Shown here in pieces: positions 5,916 to 6,837 of a stretch of 6,837 nt of DNA (position 1 is the stretch's first letter; every line of letters starts with the position of its first letter). Location: contig CAIKWV010000563.1 in assembly GCA_903831165.1 (NCBI GenBank), positions 1 through 6,837 of the forward strand. The letters are read 5' to 3'. The notes under the pieces were generated by a model. The model saw only the letters and a list, made by a program, of their open reading frames with translations, was not told the DNA's origin and ran no database searches. This DNA is from an uncultured cyanobacterium. Its GTDB lineage: Bacteria; Cyanobacteriota; Cyanobacteriia; PCC-6307; Cyanobiaceae. The position numbers were made by a program, and so were the translations under genes.

Positions 5916-5925
5916 CAATCGACGC

Positions 5926-6420
5926 TCAGGGAGTGAAGACGCAGGAAATCGTGTCGCCGGTGGTCACCGAGCGCAGCACGGTGATCGTGGCGGCGGTGGA
6001 TCCGGTGGTGCTGCTGGCGGTGAGGCACTTCACGCCAGCGGCTTTGGCGCTGCCCCAGGTGGCCACGAGGGTGCCATCGCCGGAGGTGCCACAGGTTTCA
6101 GCGACGCCATCGCTTGAGCTACCCGTTCGATAGGTCACCGAGTTGTAAGGGGTGCCGATGTCGGTGGCGAGGTAAACAGCGCACTCCTTGGCGAAGCCGA
6201 TCGCCTCACCCACCCTGGAGCCGATCTTGGCGGCGTTGCGGGCGGCAAGGAAGTTGGGCAGGGCGACGGCGGTGAGGATGCCGATAATCGCGACGACGAT
6301 CATCAGCTCCACCAGGGTGAAGCCCTGTTGGGCGGCGCTCAGACCCGCCTTGCGGTGGGAGAGGTGCAGCAGCAGACGCGTCTGGAATGAGGCGCGGGAG
6401 CGAGCTTGAGTAGGAGACAT
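5926..6420 (-). CDS. Type IV pilin, major (PilA) type
   Basis: This 164-residue prepilin has ATG 6420 as start, with AGGA at 6429-6426 spaced 5 bases away. The leader is long (33 residues, basic, with RLLLHLS and ending SAAQQG), as is common for cyanobacterial pilins. Cleavage is at Gly33-Phe34, then FTLVELMIVVAIIGILTAVA with Glu38 at +5 and Pro55 in the helix. The mature chain of 131 residues has cysteines at mature positions 47, 77, 99 and 127, the last in ISCVFTP, and is rich in Ser, Thr and Gly (possible glycosylation sites by composition only). It would be the main filament subunit, processed by PilD and assembled by PilB/PilC, none of which lie here; motility, adhesion, competence or flotation are the known roles of such pili. 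It has its own candidate promoter and a strong terminator, so it is probably transcribed alone. The paralogue at 4411-4929 follows on the same strand. Confidence 0.93.
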   Translation of the reverse strand: MSPTQARSRASFQTRLLLHLSHRKAGLSAAQQGFTLVELMIVVAIIGILTAVALPNFLAARNAAKIGSRVGEAIGFAKECAVYLATDIGTPYNSVTYRTGSSSDGVAETCGTSGDGTLVATWGSAKAAGVKCLTASSTTGSTAATITVLRSVTTGDTISCVFTP

Positions 6421-6425
6421 CGGAT

Positions 6426-6429
6426 TCCT
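6426..6429 (-). promoter_or_regulatory. Shine-Dalgarno of the first pilin
   Basis: AGGA on the minus strand, 5 bases before the ATG at 6420, supports the long-leader start. Confidence 0.75.
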
Positions 6430-6453
6430 GGAGCAGGTGCTTTTACTTTTGTC

Positions 6454-6483
6454 ACCCTAGCGCCGCTCAGGGAAATCTGGCAA
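6454..6483 (-). promoter_or_regulatory. Candidate sigma-70-type promoter of the first pilin
   Basis: On the minus strand, TTGCCA (6483-6478, one mismatch to TTGACA) is followed after 18 bases by TAGGGT (6459-6454), which fits only the TAnnnT core of a -10 box. It would give a leader of roughly 25-30 bases before ATG 6420. Placement is good, the -10 match weak. Confidence 0.4.
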
Positions 6484-6837
6484 ACATTAAACGGATGGTG
6501 AACATCCGCTGCGGTTCTGCCTGACTGGCGGCAGGGCCCAGGTCATTCAATCGGGCTGATGGGTCCCAGATTCAACCTCAGTTTCAGGGCCAGGGGATCG
6601 TTGGGGCGGTGGTTTTCGATGCTGACTTGCCGGCTGTCATCGCCGCCGGATGGTTGGGATGCCGGCAAACTGGATCGCTACAGGGAATGGACTGCTGGGG
6701 GTATTTGGGCGAACGTTGTGCGGTTGGTTTCGTATTGTAAGCCACGAAAAATGTTGCGTTGACTGAACCACGCTCACGAGCTGATCCCTGTTCCCAGCTG
6801 CCCGTGTCAAGGTTTTGTTTGGCACTTGACTTGGAGA

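Larger units (their letters stand above)
6421..6837. other. Upstream region of the first pilin, no gene seen
   Basis: These 417 bases to the window end hold no convincing gene. Frames of 62 to 67 codons exist on both strands (6559-6762 plus, 6637-6825 minus) but lack a ribosome binding site and any known motif. Besides the candidate promoter near the pilin, a lone TACAAT on the minus strand (6739-6734) and an inverted repeat GTCAAG/CTTGAC (6806-6811 and 6825-6830) are visible. Confidence 0.55.

Noticed and set aside
6559..6825. Small frames on both strands near the window end
   Set aside because: They overlap each other on opposite strands, lack start signals, and show no family resemblance.
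6806..6830. Inverted repeat GTCAAG/CTTGAC as a terminator
   Set aside because: Only a 6-base stem with a 13-base loop and no T-run; too weak to call.
1..6837. CRISPR array, tRNA, rRNA, transposase or phage integration site
   Set aside because: No regularly spaced repeats, no cloverleaf or rRNA signature, and no transposase or integrase motif on either strand.

Overview
The window looks like chromosomal DNA of a GC-rich cyanobacterium, most plausibly a Synechococcus/Cyanobium-type picocyanobacterium. This is inferred from pilins with long leaders and short cysteine-rich mature domains, two exact copies of the cyanobacterial HIP1 octamer (GCGATCGC), and GC-rich genes separated by visibly less GC-rich spacers. 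No ribosomal or other phylogenetic marker is present, so the genus is a guess.

Plus strand, 1-4062: a co-directional, tightly packed gene string. It opens with the 3' part of a SAM-dependent methyltransferase of the type found in surface-sugar clusters. This overlaps by ATGA a TPR protein carrying a C-terminal glycosyltransferase-family-9-like domain. After 55 bases come four small genes that read as a minor-pilin set: a PilX/GspK-like protein without Glu+5, a PilV/GspI-like protein that appears to lack a leader, a FimT/GspH-like prepilin, and a PilW/GspJ-like prepilin. They are joined by a 4-base overlap, a 14-base overlap and a 15-base gap.

4063-4410 is a convergent spacer without a convincing gene. 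It contains a 14-base palindrome built on HIP1.

Minus strand, 6420-4411: two separate genes encode major-type pilins that are clearly paralogous. Their mature chains are 129 and 131 residues, with four cysteines at nearly the same positions. The upstream one (5926-6420) has a good Shine-Dalgarno, a candidate promoter, a structured 3' region and a clean intrinsic terminator (5677-5708). The second (4411-4929) has no ATG start and carries Tyr instead of Phe at +1. Between them, 4930-5676 has no convincing gene but contains clustered inverted repeats near the terminator.

Together the window reads as a type IV pilus (or related pseudopilus) locus: major-type pilins on one strand and a minor-pilin initiation/tip set on the other, preceded by two genes of likely glycan or glycoprotein modification. 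The enzymes that would build the pilus (PilB, PilC, PilD, PilQ) are not in the window. No entirely unknown system is evident. The most unusual points are the leaderless PilV-like protein in perfect mature register, the irregular start of the second pilin, and the palindrome-rich non-coding DNA between the two pilin genes.
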